Shown in pieces: positions 53,388 through 61,990 of a stretch of 64,000 bases of DNA. The notes beneath the pieces were generated by a model. The model saw only the letters and a program-made list of their open reading frames with translations. It was not told the DNA's origin and did not search any database. Made by a program: the position numbers and the translations under genes. The stretch comes from Rhizobium sp. NLR16a (GTDB lineage: Bacteria; Pseudomonadota; Alphaproteobacteria; Rhizobiales; Rhizobiaceae): contig NZ_CP072867.1 in NCBI RefSeq assembly GCF_017948245.1, forward strand, positions 186,001 through 250,000. The letters run 5' to 3'. Position 1 is the first letter of the stretch. Each line of letters opens with the position of its first letter.

Positions 53388-53407
53388 ACTGAACCATATG
53401 GTTCAGT
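53388..53407. promoter_or_regulatory. Palindromic operator over the ArsR start codon
   Basis: A perfect palindrome, CTGAACCATATGGTTCAG at its core (20 bp in all), spans the ATG at 53398. Bound repressor would block initiation of the ArsR/SRPBCC pair. Confidence 0.8.
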
Positions 53408-53745
53408 ATGAAAGTCCTCCTCTCGATCTCTCATTCGCGGCGCTGTCCGATGCGACCCGACGCGGGATCATCGATCAGCTTGGGCGAGGGGACGCGTCGA
53501 TCACCAGTCTGGCGGATAAGTTCCAGATGACGCTGACCGGCATGAAGAAGCACGTCCAGGTTCTCGAGCGGGCGGGGCTCGTCGTCACGCAGAAGGTCGG
53601 ACGGGTGAGAACCTGCAAGCTTGGGAAACGCGGCCTCAAGGCGGAGGCCGAGTGGATCGAGGCGCATCGCCAGCTGTTTGAGGCCCGCTTCGAAGCATTG
53701 GATGAAATCATCAGCGAAATGAAACGGGAGGGAAGCGATGACTGA
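53398..53745 (+). CDS. ArsR-family transcriptional regulator
   Basis: A 115-residue winged-helix repressor with FAALSDATRRGIIDQL, LADKFQMTLTGMKKHVQVL as the recognition region and GLVVTQKVGRVRTCKL as the wing. No metal-binding cysteines are seen, so it belongs to the non-metal ArsR group usually paired with SRPBCC genes. The frame opens at 53311, but the ATG at 53398 matches family starts. The 3' end overlaps the SRPBCC gene by 8 bases. Confidence 0.92.
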   Translation: MVQYESPPLDLSFAALSDATRRGIIDQLGRGDASITSLADKFQMTLTGMKKHVQVLERAGLVVTQKVGRVRTCKLGKRGLKAEAEWIEAHRQLFEARFEALDEIISEMKREGSDD

Positions 53746-54241
53746 GCAAGTTGAGAGGACAGGTGACGCGCAGAACCGCACGTCGGTCGAGCGCAGAGGA
53801 GATCGCGAACTCGTCGTAACCAGGACATTCGATGCGCCGCCGAGCACGGTTTACAGGGCGTGGAGCCAGCCCGAGCTGTTCCAGCGCTGGTGGGTGCCGA
53901 AATCGGGGCCCGGCATTTCGCTGGTATCATGCGAAATGGACGTCCGCACCGGCGGCAAATATCGGCTGGAATTCGGCGCCGGCGGTTCGGATACCATGGC
54001 CTTCTATGGCAAGTATCTCGAGGTGGCGCCGAACGAGCGCATCGTCTGGACCAATGATGAGGGCGAAGAGGGCGCGATCACGACCGTGACCTTCGAAGAC
54101 CAGGGCGGGAAGACACTTGTGGTTTTCCACGAAGTCTATCCGTCCAGGGAGGCGCTTGAGGAAGCACTCCAGGGCTCGGCTGTCGCATTGCCGGAGCAGT
54201 TGGAACAGCTCGACCAATTGCTTTCCAGCCTGACCGAGTAG
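53738..54241 (+). CDS. SRPBCC/AHSA1-domain protein
   Basis: A 167-residue START-like hydrophobic-ligand protein of the AHSA1 family: RELVVTRTFDAPPSTVYRAW, WVPKSGPGISLVSCEMDVR (shortened), FYGKYLEVAPNERIVWT, and VTFEDQGGKTLV. It is translationally coupled to the ArsR repressor, a common pairing in which the repressor responds to an unknown ligand. The ligand is not predictable. A VOC-family gene follows. Confidence 0.9.
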   Translation: MTEQVERTGDAQNRTSVERRGDRELVVTRTFDAPPSTVYRAWSQPELFQRWWVPKSGPGISLVSCEMDVRTGGKYRLEFGAGGSDTMAFYGKYLEVAPNERIVWTNDEGEEGAITTVTFEDQGGKTLVVFHEVYPSREALEEALQGSAVALPEQLEQLDQLLSSLTE

Positions 54242-54338
54242 CGGACGGCCCTTCAGACCGCCCTTGCCGCCATCCACGCAGGTTTGGAACGCACCTCGTC
54301 CTGTTTCATTACCGTGGAGGCGGTAAGCAAGGGGAGTT

Positions 54339-54710
54339 ATGGCAATGCTGATCCAGGGAATCTACGCCGCGCTCGCAACGGCAGACATGGATAAAGCGGA
54401 GCAGTTTTACACGCAGCTGTTTGACCGGGAGCCTGATGATCGTCCGATGGAGGCGTTGATCCAATGGCGCAATGTCGCCCGGGGGAACATTCAAATCTTC
54501 CTCGACAAGCAGAATGCCGGGTTCGGCAGGCTGACCATTGTGGTGCCGAAAATGGATGAAGCCCGCAGAGCGCTCGAAGAGATTGGGGTGACGCTCACAG
54601 GTGAATCCGAGGGTGACTACGGAAGGATTGCCCAGATCGCGGACCCCGACGGCAATCGCATCACCCTTGCGGAGCCGCCCTCCCGTCCATTCGATACGCA
54701 GCGAAGATAG
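54339..54710 (+). CDS. VOC-family (glyoxalase/bleomycin-resistance-like) protein
   Basis: A 123-residue protein of the vicinal-oxygen-chelate fold: a beta-alpha-beta unit (IYAALATADMDKAEQFYTQLF), then GRLTIVVPKMDEARRALEEIG and the terminal IADPDGNRITLAEPP with its conserved metal-ligand position. It may be a dioxygenase, glyoxalase or resistance protein. A second ATG at 54345 has better spacing from GGGGAG and may be the true start. It follows the SRPBCC gene by 97 bases. Confidence 0.85.
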   Translation: MAMLIQGIYAALATADMDKAEQFYTQLFDREPDDRPMEALIQWRNVARGNIQIFLDKQNAGFGRLTIVVPKMDEARRALEEIGVTLTGESEGDYGRIAQIADPDGNRITLAEPPSRPFDTQRR

Positions 54711-54810
54711 CGCCGCTGCTTGACGCTCTGGTTTGCGCGCGCCTAACGGCAATGGAACCTTCGGCAGCGCCGAAGTGTTGTGCTCGGCATGATTGCGGGA
54801 GGCATGACCG

Positions 54811-55671
54811 ATGTACATCATTGTTGGCGGGACGGGGCGCGTTGGCTCAGCAGTGGCGAAGACGCTGCTCGACGGGGGCGAAGCCGTCACCATCGTCACC
54901 CGAAACCCTGAGAAGGCGGGCGCATGGCGACAGCGGGGCGCAGAGGTTGCGATCGCCGACGTCCACGACGTCACCTCGCTGCGGACCGTGTTCCGCCGCG
55001 GGAAGCGGGCCTTCCTGCTGAACCCGAACGCTGACATCGCGAGCGATACGGACCGGGAGGAGCGCGAGACCGTGCGCTGCCTGCTCGAGGCGATCGAAGG
55101 GTCCGGGCTGGAGAAGGTGGTGGCGCAATCAACCATGGGCGCGCAGCCGGGCGAGCAATGCGGCGATCTCAATGTCCTTTACGAACTGGAGACGGGCCTG
55201 AGAGGCCAGCCGATTCCCGCCAGTGTCATCCGCGCAGCCTATTACTACAGCAACTGGGACACGATGGTGGGACCTGTCGCGAAGGACGGGGTGCTATCAA
55301 CCATGCTCCCGGCCGACCTCACGCTGCCGATGGTCGCGCCCGAGGATCTGGGAAGTGTGGCTGCACAGCTCCTGCGGGAGCCGATCGACCGGATCGGCAT
55401 ATACCCAGTCGAAGGGCCGGAACGATACTCTCCCAATGACGTTGCCGCAGCCTTCGCCGCCGCCCTCGGCCGGGCCGTTCGCGTCGAGGTGATCCCGCGC
55501 GAAACCTGGGAAGACGCATACCGCAATTTGGGCTTCTCCGACGCGGCGGCGCACTCATATGCCAGGATGACGGCGCTCACCGCCGATGGCCCCGAATATC
55601 CCGAGGACTCAATTCGCGGATCGATCTCGCTCCAGACATACATAGATGGGCTCGTTCGGGACTCGTCCTGA
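54811..55671 (+). CDS. NmrA-like NAD(P)-binding protein
   Basis: A 286-residue Rossmann-fold protein of the atypical SDR/NmrA group, with the nucleotide motif IVGGTGRVGSAV at residues 4 to 15, RNPEKAGAWRQRGAEV and a substrate domain including PASVIRAAYYYSNWD. It lacks a complete Tyr-x3-Lys catalytic pair, so it may be a redox sensor or quinone oxidoreductase rather than a dehydrogenase. GGGAGG precedes the ATG by 8 bases. A paralogue lies at 55763 on the other strand. Confidence 0.87.
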   Translation: MYIIVGGTGRVGSAVAKTLLDGGEAVTIVTRNPEKAGAWRQRGAEVAIADVHDVTSLRTVFRRGKRAFLLNPNADIASDTDREERETVRCLLEAIEGSGLEKVVAQSTMGAQPGEQCGDLNVLYELETGLRGQPIPASVIRAAYYYSNWDTMVGPVAKDGVLSTMLPADLTLPMVAPEDLGSVAAQLLREPIDRIGIYPVEGPERYSPNDVAAAFAAALGRAVRVEVIPRETWEDAYRNLGFSDAAAHSYARMTALTADGPEYPEDSIRGSISLQTYIDGLVRDSS

Positions 55672-55762
55672 CGCGCCTTCGTATGGGACTTGTGCCGGGG
55701 CAGGCGCCTCGTCTTCAGGTGGCGACCTCCATGGGATCGCTGAAGCCGCCACGGCGTTTTCA

Positions 55763-56626
55763 TCAACCGCGTTCGACCAGTTTGCGGATAGCGGTCTCAA
55801 AGGTCGTTGTGCCCTTGCGCGATCGGGCCTCGCCATCTTCGAACTCGATCCAGCCTTCGTTGAAGCCGTCAAGCATGCGCATACGGGGTCGGGGGTTCTG
55901 CATGCCCTGGTTCAAAAACAGCGCTTCCCATGTCTCCCTTGCCACCGGCTCGGCACGGACCCTCTTGCCGAGCACGGCAGAGAAGGCCTCCGCCATCTGC
56001 AGCGGCGTGATGCGGAGCGGACCCTCAAGCTCGACGATGCGTTTACCGGTCCAGTCCTCCTGCAGCATTTCAGCCGCAGTTGCGCCGACATCGCGCACGG
56101 AAACCATTGGCACCGGTTTGGTGACCGGCTGCAGAAAGCTTGGCATGATGCCGCTCTCCCTTGCCGGCGCGATGTCCCAGGCTGAATTCTCCATGAACCA
56201 GCAGGCGCGCAAGAACGCTACCGGCATCGGGAGTGTCGACATTGCCCGCTCGACGAGGCCGAGCTGGCTCAGCAGATTCTCCTGCTTTGCCTGCGCGCCG
56301 ATCGTCGACAGGCACACCACCTTCTTCGGTGACGCCTTTGTGAGCGCCGTCTTGAGCACTTCTATGATTGCTTTCACCTCCGGGAAACCCGGCGCAGGAT
56401 CGAAGCTTGGCGGCAGAAGCAGGAAGACGCCCTCGGCGCCTTCGAAGGCTTGGGCGAGACCCGCCGCGTCCGTCATGTCGGCAATGGCGACTTCCGCACC
56501 TCGATCCCGCCAGGCGCCTGCTTTTTCCGCGTTGCGCAGGACTGCACGGACAGCAAGACCCTGATCTATCAGTTTCGCGCCGACCACGGCGCCGACCTGA
56601 CCTGTTATTCCAGTGACAGCAAACAT
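55763..56626 (-). CDS. NmrA-like NAD(P)-binding protein
   Basis: A 287-residue paralogue of the protein at 54811-55671, sharing VTGITGQVGAVVGAKL and RNAEKAGAWRDRGAEVAIAD. It carries the NmrA-type substrate half with FLRACWFMENSAWD. The start MFAVTGITG at 56626 was chosen; the frame continues to 56941 only in the LysR antisense. It is divergent from the LysR gene at 56742, and repeated CTTTTGTCA motifs lie between them. The two paralogues converge. Confidence 0.88.
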   Translation of the reverse strand: MFAVTGITGQVGAVVGAKLIDQGLAVRAVLRNAEKAGAWRDRGAEVAIADMTDAAGLAQAFEGAEGVFLLLPPSFDPAPGFPEVKAIIEVLKTALTKASPKKVVCLSTIGAQAKQENLLSQLGLVERAMSTLPMPVAFLRACWFMENSAWDIAPARESGIMPSFLQPVTKPVPMVSVRDVGATAAEMLQEDWTGKRIVELEGPLRITPLQMAEAFSAVLGKRVRAEPVARETWEALFLNQGMQNPRPRMRMLDGFNEGWIEFEDGEARSRKGTTTFETAIRKLVERG

Positions 56627-56703
56627 TATCGGACTCCTTTTGTCAGCGGCTTTCGCCGCGCCGAGTGAATGATGCGCCAAAGTCGCCTTTGACTGAATTG
56701 CCC

Positions 56704-56728
56704 TTTTGTCAGATAACTCATGACAAAA
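56704..56728. promoter_or_regulatory. Inverted repeat TTTTGTCA-N9-TGACAAAA between NmrA-like and LysR genes
   Basis: A perfect inverted repeat with a 9-base spacer, typical of LysR binding. A further direct copy, CCTTTTGTCAG, occurs at 56636-56646 close to the NmrA-like start, suggesting a multi-site LysR operator. Confidence 0.65.
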
Positions 56729-56741
56729 TATCAGGAACCGA

Positions 56742-57644
56742 ATGATGTTCGACGGACGATTGCTGAATGGGGTCAGCGTGCTTGCCGCCGTCGTTGAGAG
56801 CGGCAGTTTCGTGAGGGCAGGCGAGGCGCTGGGGCTGACACCTTCCGGAGTCAGCCGGGCGGTGGCGCGACTTGAGAGCCGTATCGGCGTGCGGCTGCTC
56901 GAGCGGACGACCCGTTCCCTGAGGCTCACCGATGACGGCACGCGTTTCTACGAGCAGGTCGTGCCGTTACTCGGTGGCATCGAAGAAGCCGCTGCCTATG
57001 CGGCCGGGACGACGCAGACGGTGCGCGGGAGGCTGCGGATCAATGTAGATCCCTATTTTTCGCGGCTGATCCTCGCGCCGAAGCTCGGCACCTTTCTCGA
57101 CCGCTATCCCGATCTTCAGCTCGAGGTGGTTACAAGGAACGAGATCGGCGATCTTGTCGCCGACGGCATGGATGTGGCGGTGCGCTTCGGCGAAATCCCG
57201 GCCAAGAGCTCGCTGATTGCCCGGCAACTCTTTCGCACGAGGGTGATCACGGTTGCCGCGCCGTCCTATCTCGCACGGCATGGCACGCCGACGCTGCCTG
57301 CCGACCTGACCGATCATACCTGCATCCAGTATGAGGACCCCTTGACGGGCAGGCCTTTCGAATGGGAGTTGCGGCGCGGAAAGAAGGTGGTGCCGATCCA
57401 AACGCATGGGCGCATCCTCGTCAATGATGCCGGTACGGCCCTTGCCACCTGTCTCGCCGGGATCGGGATTGCCCAGGTCTTCTCGCTCGGAATGAAGCCC
57501 TATCTTGACAGTGGCCAGTTGGTCGCTCTCTATCCCGATTGGCCCGATGAGACCTTTCCGTTGCACTGCTTCTACACCTCCCGCCATCATGTGCCGGCCA
57601 AGGTTCGCGCCTTTATTGATTTTTGCTTCGAAATCGTCAGCTAG
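56742..57644 (+). CDS. LysR-family transcriptional regulator
   Basis: A 300-residue LysR protein: the winged helix LNGVSVLAAVVESGSFVRAG to LLERTTRSLRLTDDG, then an effector domain with MDVAVRFGEIPAKSSLIAR and HGRILVNDAG. It is divergent from the NmrA-like gene with candidate operator repeats between, so it is the probable regulator. AGGAA precedes the ATG. Confidence 0.92.
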   Translation: MMFDGRLLNGVSVLAAVVESGSFVRAGEALGLTPSGVSRAVARLESRIGVRLLERTTRSLRLTDDGTRFYEQVVPLLGGIEEAAAYAAGTTQTVRGRLRINVDPYFSRLILAPKLGTFLDRYPDLQLEVVTRNEIGDLVADGMDVAVRFGEIPAKSSLIARQLFRTRVITVAAPSYLARHGTPTLPADLTDHTCIQYEDPLTGRPFEWELRRGKKVVPIQTHGRILVNDAGTALATCLAGIGIAQVFSLGMKPYLDSGQLVALYPDWPDETFPLHCFYTSRHHVPAKVRAFIDFCFEIVS

Positions 57645-57746
57645 ATGCCGCTGCGAGGATCGGCTCGGAGGCTTTTACCGGGCATCTTCAGCGGCTTCCA
57701 AAAGCGCCATAAGTCGCATTACAATTGCCGGCGATGTGGCCTTGCC

Positions 57747-58520
57747 TCAGGCGACGGACCAGCCACCGTCCACCAGCAGGTTCGCGCCGGTGATCAGGCT
57801 CGCAGCCGGCGATGCCAGGAAGACGACGGCGCCCACGACATCATCGGTTTCACCGATCCGGCCGAGGGGAATGTGATCGAGCGTCGCTTGGCGATTGGCG
57901 GCGTCGGATAGAAAGGGTGCCGTGCCATCCGTATGGATGAAGGTCGGCGATACGGTGTTGACGGTGATATTGTAGCGTGCCCACTCGGCCGCAAGGCAGC
58001 GCGAGAGGTGATTGATGGCCGCCTTGCTCATGCAATAGATGGCCTCGCCGCGCAGGGCCACGGTGCCGGCCTGTGAGCTGATGCTGATGATCCGGCCGCC
58101 ATTCTGCTTGATCATCTGGCGCCCGACCGCCTGGGTCATCAGGAAGGTGCCCTTGACGTTGACATCGAGGATCTCGTCGAGGTCCTTCTCCTCGACGAGC
58201 TCGGCGAGATTGCCGGGAGCCACGCCGACATTGTTGACGAGGACGTCGATCCGATCAAACGTCGTCAACGCCGCGTCGACGGCTTGTGCGATATGGGCTT
58301 TGTTGGGAATTTCCAGTTCAACAGCGAGGACTTTTCGTCCCGTGCCCTCGAGCTCGGCGACCAGGTCCGCCGAGGCTGCGACGTCACGGACCCCCAAGAC
58401 AATATCGGAGCCTGCCGCGGCACAGGCAAGCGCGCAAGCTCGCCCGATGCCACGGCTCGCGCCTGTTACCAAAGTCACTTTGCCCTCAAGGCTGAAGTCC
58501 GGCGCGTTCCTCTGCATCAT
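57747..58520 (-). CDS. Short-chain dehydrogenase/reductase (SDR)
   Basis: A 257-residue classical SDR with nucleotide motif TGASRGIGRA at about 19 to 28, NNVGVAP, the catalytic Ser and Tyr-x3-Lys (SISSQAG and YCMSKAAIN) and the terminal SLITGANLLVDGGWSVA. It resembles 3-oxoacyl-ACP reductases and polyol or gluconate dehydrogenases; the substrate is not known. GGGAGG precedes the ATG at 58520. It converges with the LysR gene at 56742. Confidence 0.9.
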   Translation of the reverse strand: MMQRNAPDFSLEGKVTLVTGASRGIGRACALACAAAGSDIVLGVRDVAASADLVAELEGTGRKVLAVELEIPNKAHIAQAVDAALTTFDRIDVLVNNVGVAPGNLAELVEEKDLDEILDVNVKGTFLMTQAVGRQMIKQNGGRIISISSQAGTVALRGEAIYCMSKAAINHLSRCLAAEWARYNITVNTVSPTFIHTDGTAPFLSDAANRQATLDHIPLGRIGETDDVVGAVVFLASPAASLITGANLLVDGGWSVA

Positions 58521-58610
58521 GGTGCCTCCCTTGATGAAATCAATTTATGCCAGAGTCGGCGCGGCTGCCAGATACTCTGCGCATGTGCAGCGGCCTCCCC
58601 GCCGGACCGC

Positions 58611-58672
58611 AGCGCCGGGGTTCAAGAGAGCCTCATCATGAGTTGCCCCGCAGGGGGCCTCGAAGGACGAGG
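58611..58672. repeat. Rhizobial intergenic palindromic repeat, copy 1
   Basis: AGCGCCGGGG-TTCAAGAGAGCCTCATC and the following GCCCC...GGCCTCGAAGGACGAGG form a palindromic unit. It is shared with copy 2 near 61061 and is of the CCTCATCCTGAGG type widespread in rhizobia. Confidence 0.7.
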
Positions 58673-58762
58673 CGGGTGCTCAGCCATTGTTACCTGCAAG
58701 AAGCAGCGTTGCGGCATTCGGTAGCAAACGCCACCATCGGTTCTCGAGGACAATCCGACCCG

Positions 58763-60520
58763 TCAATTCAGGCCGGCACGGGTAAGTCCTTCGATCAGAC
58801 GCGCCCGATCCTCGGCGCGGACGAAAGAAGATGTTGCTCCGACCGCGTCCCGTGAGATATCAGGAACCAGCGATTTAAGCCGTCCGAGCAAGTCCATGGC
58901 AGCCTCCCGGTTGTCGAGAAGTCCGGCACAGGCCGTGCCAATGATCAGCGGAACCGCATGGCCGGACCGCAATCGATGCGCCTCCCGTGCGTAACTCAAT
59001 CCAAGTTCGTAATTCGCGCCCTGGAAATGAGCCATGGCGTAGTAAAACTGAAAGTCGCCGAGAAAGGCCTCGCGCGGGCTCAGTCTGAGGGCGTAGTCGA
59101 TGCAACGAATGGCGTCCGCCGCGCGGCCCCCGTTGGCATGCGCAAGTCCCAACTGGCCGTGTGCAAACGCGGAGTTGGGGTTGATCGCGACAGCCTGGCT
59201 GATCGCTGCCACCGCCAGGACATTGTCGCGCGTCCCAAAGGCTATCATCGCCTGCGCAAGGTAAGTCCACGGTTCCTTATCGTCCGCGGCCATGGCTTGT
59301 TGAACGACATCCCTGGCAAGGCCCAAGGCATATCCCATGTCCTCCCACCCCTGGAACGCGCGCCACATGGTAATCCAACCTTTCATGGCGAGCGCCTGGG
59401 CATAGCCGGGGGCCAGTTCGATTGCCCGATCGAGCAGCGGGAGCATCTTCCTGCTGCTCTCCTCAGATAGTTGGGAACACAGGAACACCGCCCGCACGAC
59501 ACATTCCCAGGCATCAAGGCCATGATGCGGCTTGGGGCTTTCGCGAGCATGCTCCGCCGCCAGGAGTTCCGGCCCGATGCGGCCGACGACGCTTGCGGTA
59601 ATTTCGTCCTGAATGGCGAAGATGTCGCCGAGGTCGCCGTCGTACCTCTCGGCCCAGAGATGGACGTCGGAGGCCGCATCGATGAGCTGCGCGGTCACCC
59701 TCATCCGGCTGCCGGACTTGCGGACACTCCCCTCGAGAACATAGCGGACCCCGAGTTCGTGCCCGATTGCGCGCACATCCACGGGCTTTCCCTTGTAGGT
59801 GAACATCGTGTTGCGGGCGATCACGAAGAAGCCCTTGAGCTTGGATAGCGCGGTGGTGATGTCCTCGGTCAGCCCATCGCTGAAGAAGTCCTGCTCCGGT
59901 TCGGCGCTCAGGGCGTTGAACGGCAGCACGGCAATGGATGGCCGCTCCGGAAGTGCAGACCTCAACGATGCCGTTCCTGCGGCCGTCCTTTCCTGAAGGG
60001 GGCGGTACAGTCGCACCGGCCTTTCCATATTCTTCAGCGCGCGCTCGCCGAGGTATTCGTAGTCGCAGTCAAGCTTGCCCGGGAGGTGATCGTAGGCCGT
60101 GCCGGAAATGCAAATGCCGCCCGGATCCGCCAAGGTCTGGAGGCGGGCCGCGATGTTCACGCCATCGCCGTAGAGATCCCCATCGAGCTCGTGGACCACA
60201 TCACCCAGATTGACGCCGATCCGGAAGACGATGCGTCGCTCCGTCGGGATATCGGCCTGGTTCTCGGCAACCCCCTTCTGGATCGCGACCGCGCACGCGA
60301 CGGCATCGACGACCGAGCCGAACTCCACGAGCGCACCGTCGCCCATCAGCTTGACGATACGGCCCTGATGCTCGGTCAGCAGCGGATCGATCACCTCCCG
60401 ACGCAGAACCTTGAGGGCCGACAACGTCCCAGTCTCGTCATGTTCGACGAGGCGGGAATAGCCGACGACGTCAGCGGCCAGGATCGCGGCCAGCCGCCGC
60501 TCTGCTCTTGCGGTTGCCAT
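58763..60520 (-). CDS. Adenylate/guanylate cyclase-domain protein with TPR-like C terminus
   Basis: A 585-residue protein. The class III cyclase domain begins RRLAAILAADVVGYSRL with metal-binding Asp residues, KLMGDGALVEF and RIGVNLGDVV. The middle region (about 190 to 320) is the SPFNALS/QDFFSDGLTEDITTALSKL-type domain common in rhizobial cyclases. The C terminus has TPR-like repeats (AIELAPGYAQALAMKG, AVAINPNSAFAHGQLGLAH). It could make a cyclic nucleotide in response to a protein partner. GGGGAG precedes the ATG. Many copies of this architecture exist in rhizobia, so the exact role is open. Confidence 0.88.
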   Translation of the reverse strand: MATARAERRLAAILAADVVGYSRLVEHDETGTLSALKVLRREVIDPLLTEHQGRIVKLMGDGALVEFGSVVDAVACAVAIQKGVAENQADIPTERRIVFRIGVNLGDVVHELDGDLYGDGVNIAARLQTLADPGGICISGTAYDHLPGKLDCDYEYLGERALKNMERPVRLYRPLQERTAAGTASLRSALPERPSIAVLPFNALSAEPEQDFFSDGLTEDITTALSKLKGFFVIARNTMFTYKGKPVDVRAIGHELGVRYVLEGSVRKSGSRMRVTAQLIDAASDVHLWAERYDGDLGDIFAIQDEITASVVGRIGPELLAAEHARESPKPHHGLDAWECVVRAVFLCSQLSEESSRKMLPLLDRAIELAPGYAQALAMKGWITMWRAFQGWEDMGYALGLARDVVQQAMAADDKEPWTYLAQAMIAFGTRDNVLAVAAISQAVAINPNSAFAHGQLGLAHANGGRAADAIRCIDYALRLSPREAFLGDFQFYYAMAHFQGANYELGLSYAREAHRLRSGHAVPLIIGTACAGLLDNREAAMDLLGRLKSLVPDISRDAVGATSSFVRAEDRARLIEGLTRAGLN

Positions 60521-61109
60521 GGCTGTCTCCCCTCAGGAGATGCGCCGAATGAAGCCCAGGCGATTGACGCGACATGCACCATCCGGCTGCCCGACACCGC
60601 GACCGTGCCGGTTCATGATACCACTGAGACGCTCATATGGCGACGATTCACAAGGGTGCCGCCTGCAACGGAACTGGAGCCGCGAAGCGGTCAACGCAAA
60701 GGTCTGTTGCCGCCCCATGGAAGAACGGCTTTATTCGAAGGAAGGTCCGTTTCGGAATTTGGAACCCACTGGCGTGGCGTGCTGAGCAGATCCTCGATCC
60801 GGGCATCGATCTCACCCAGGTTCGCTTCCAATTCGTCTACGACTTCGACCATACGCGACGCTCCCGAGGCACCCTTAGGAGATAACATCGGCCTTCATCG
60901 GAAACTTGTGGCACTTGCTCCATAATGCCGCAGCGTTGCGGCGCGCTTCGGGGCTTCGCCCCTTCGGGCTTTGCACCTCGGCGTGAGGGACGTTGGAGGA
61001 TGCCGCGCTCCGATAACAGGCTCTTGGAGATGCATTACAAATCACGCGGTGGGAGAATGTAGCGCCGGGTTTCAAGAGAGCCTCATCCTGAGGCGCCCCG
61101 AACCGCCAA
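60521..61109. other. 589-base intergenic region
   Basis: No gene is strongly supported. A minus-strand frame of 65 codons at 60691-60888 (MLSPKGASGASRMVEVVDEL) has a helical look but only a weak ribosome site. Palindromic CTTCGGGGCTTCGCCCC sequence lies near 60950. Confidence 0.35.
61061..61104. repeat. Rhizobial intergenic palindromic repeat, copy 2
   Basis: AGCGCCGGGT-TTCAAGAGAG-CCTCATCCTGAGGCGCCCC repeats the core of copy 1 with a few changes. It lies just downstream of the FHA gene. Confidence 0.7.
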
Positions 61110-61988
61110 TCACCGCCGCGCCGGCGGCTTGGTAGCGGCGCGCCGTTGCAGCGCGAAACGCGCGGCCGAGCAGTTGACGTCGGGAACGAGATCGTAGGTC
61201 TGCTGGTAGAGGCTCTGGGCCAGCGTGTTGTTGCCGCGGTTTTCAGAGGCGAGGGCGGCGAGCGCCGTGCGCTTGTAGGCCTCGACGATCGGCTCCGCCG
61301 CCTTTGCCAGCGCCGCGTCGTCGGCGGGTTCGGTGCTAAGCGCCAGTGCGGCATAGGTGACATCGCCGTCCCTACCGACGCGGCCGCCGACGGCACCGTT
61401 GAAACTCTGCTCGGAAACCTGGCGCATCCGCCGGGCGTTCTTGATGCAGGTCGGAATGCGGGCGGCTTCGGCATTGATGCGCTCGGCCGTCGGACCGGCC
61501 TCCGTGCTGCCGCCGCCGGAAAGGATCACATAGCCGATGATGCCGACGACCGCGAGGTAGACGAGGCCCATGCCGGCGAGGAAGGCCGGCTGCTTGAAGA
61601 GCGGCTTTTTCGGCTTGCCGTCGTCTGCCTTGGCAGCAGCCTCCTTTTTCGGCGCCTCCTTGGTCGGCGCCTTCTCCACGAACTGGAATTCGACATCCTT
61701 GCCGAGGCGGAAGCTGTCGCCTGTTTTCAGTGAGGCCGTCTGCAGCAGCGCCTCGCCGCGCAGCATGATCGGGTTCAGCCCCATGCGGCGGATGATGAAG
61801 CCGCCGTCGCTCTGCTTTTCGATGCGCGCATGGATCGGCGCCAGGAAGGGATCGTCGACGACGATATCGGCATTGGCTGCCCGGCCGATCGACATTTCCG
61901 CCCGGTCGAGCACATGGCTGCGGCTCTGGCCGCCGGGGCCGGTCTGCAGAAGGCTGGGTTTGTTGCCGCGAAAGAAGGAAAACACCAT
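61110..61988 (-). CDS. FHA-domain membrane protein of the Tad locus
   Basis: A 292-residue protein with an N-terminal FHA domain at about 25 to 105 (MSIGRAANADIVVDDPFLAPIHARI, shown shortened as SIGRAANADIVVDDP), which binds phosphothreonine peptides. A Lys/Ala linker leads to a single membrane segment at about 148 to 172 (AGMGLVYLAVVGIIGYVIL) and a periplasmic tail with TPR-like content. It starts 2 bases after the tadC stop, so it belongs to the Tad pilus operon. It may link kinase signalling to pilus assembly. Confidence 0.8.
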   Translation of the reverse strand: MVFSFFRGNKPSLLQTGPGGQSRSHVLDRAEMSIGRAANADIVVDDPFLAPIHARIEKQSDGGFIIRRMGLNPIMLRGEALLQTASLKTGDSFRLGKDVEFQFVEKAPTKEAPKKEAAAKADDGKPKKPLFKQPAFLAGMGLVYLAVVGIIGYVILSGGGSTEAGPTAERINAEAARIPTCIKNARRMRQVSEQSFNGAVGGRVGRDGDVTYAALALSTEPADDAALAKAAEPIVEAYKRTALAALASENRGNNTLAQSLYQQTYDLVPDVNCSAARFALQRRAATKPPARR

Positions 61989-61990
61989 GA

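Noticed and set aside
60691..60888. A 65-codon minus-strand frame as a gene
   Set aside because: It has a weak ribosome site, no family likeness and lies in a repeat-bearing gap; it is only mentioned in the gap entry.
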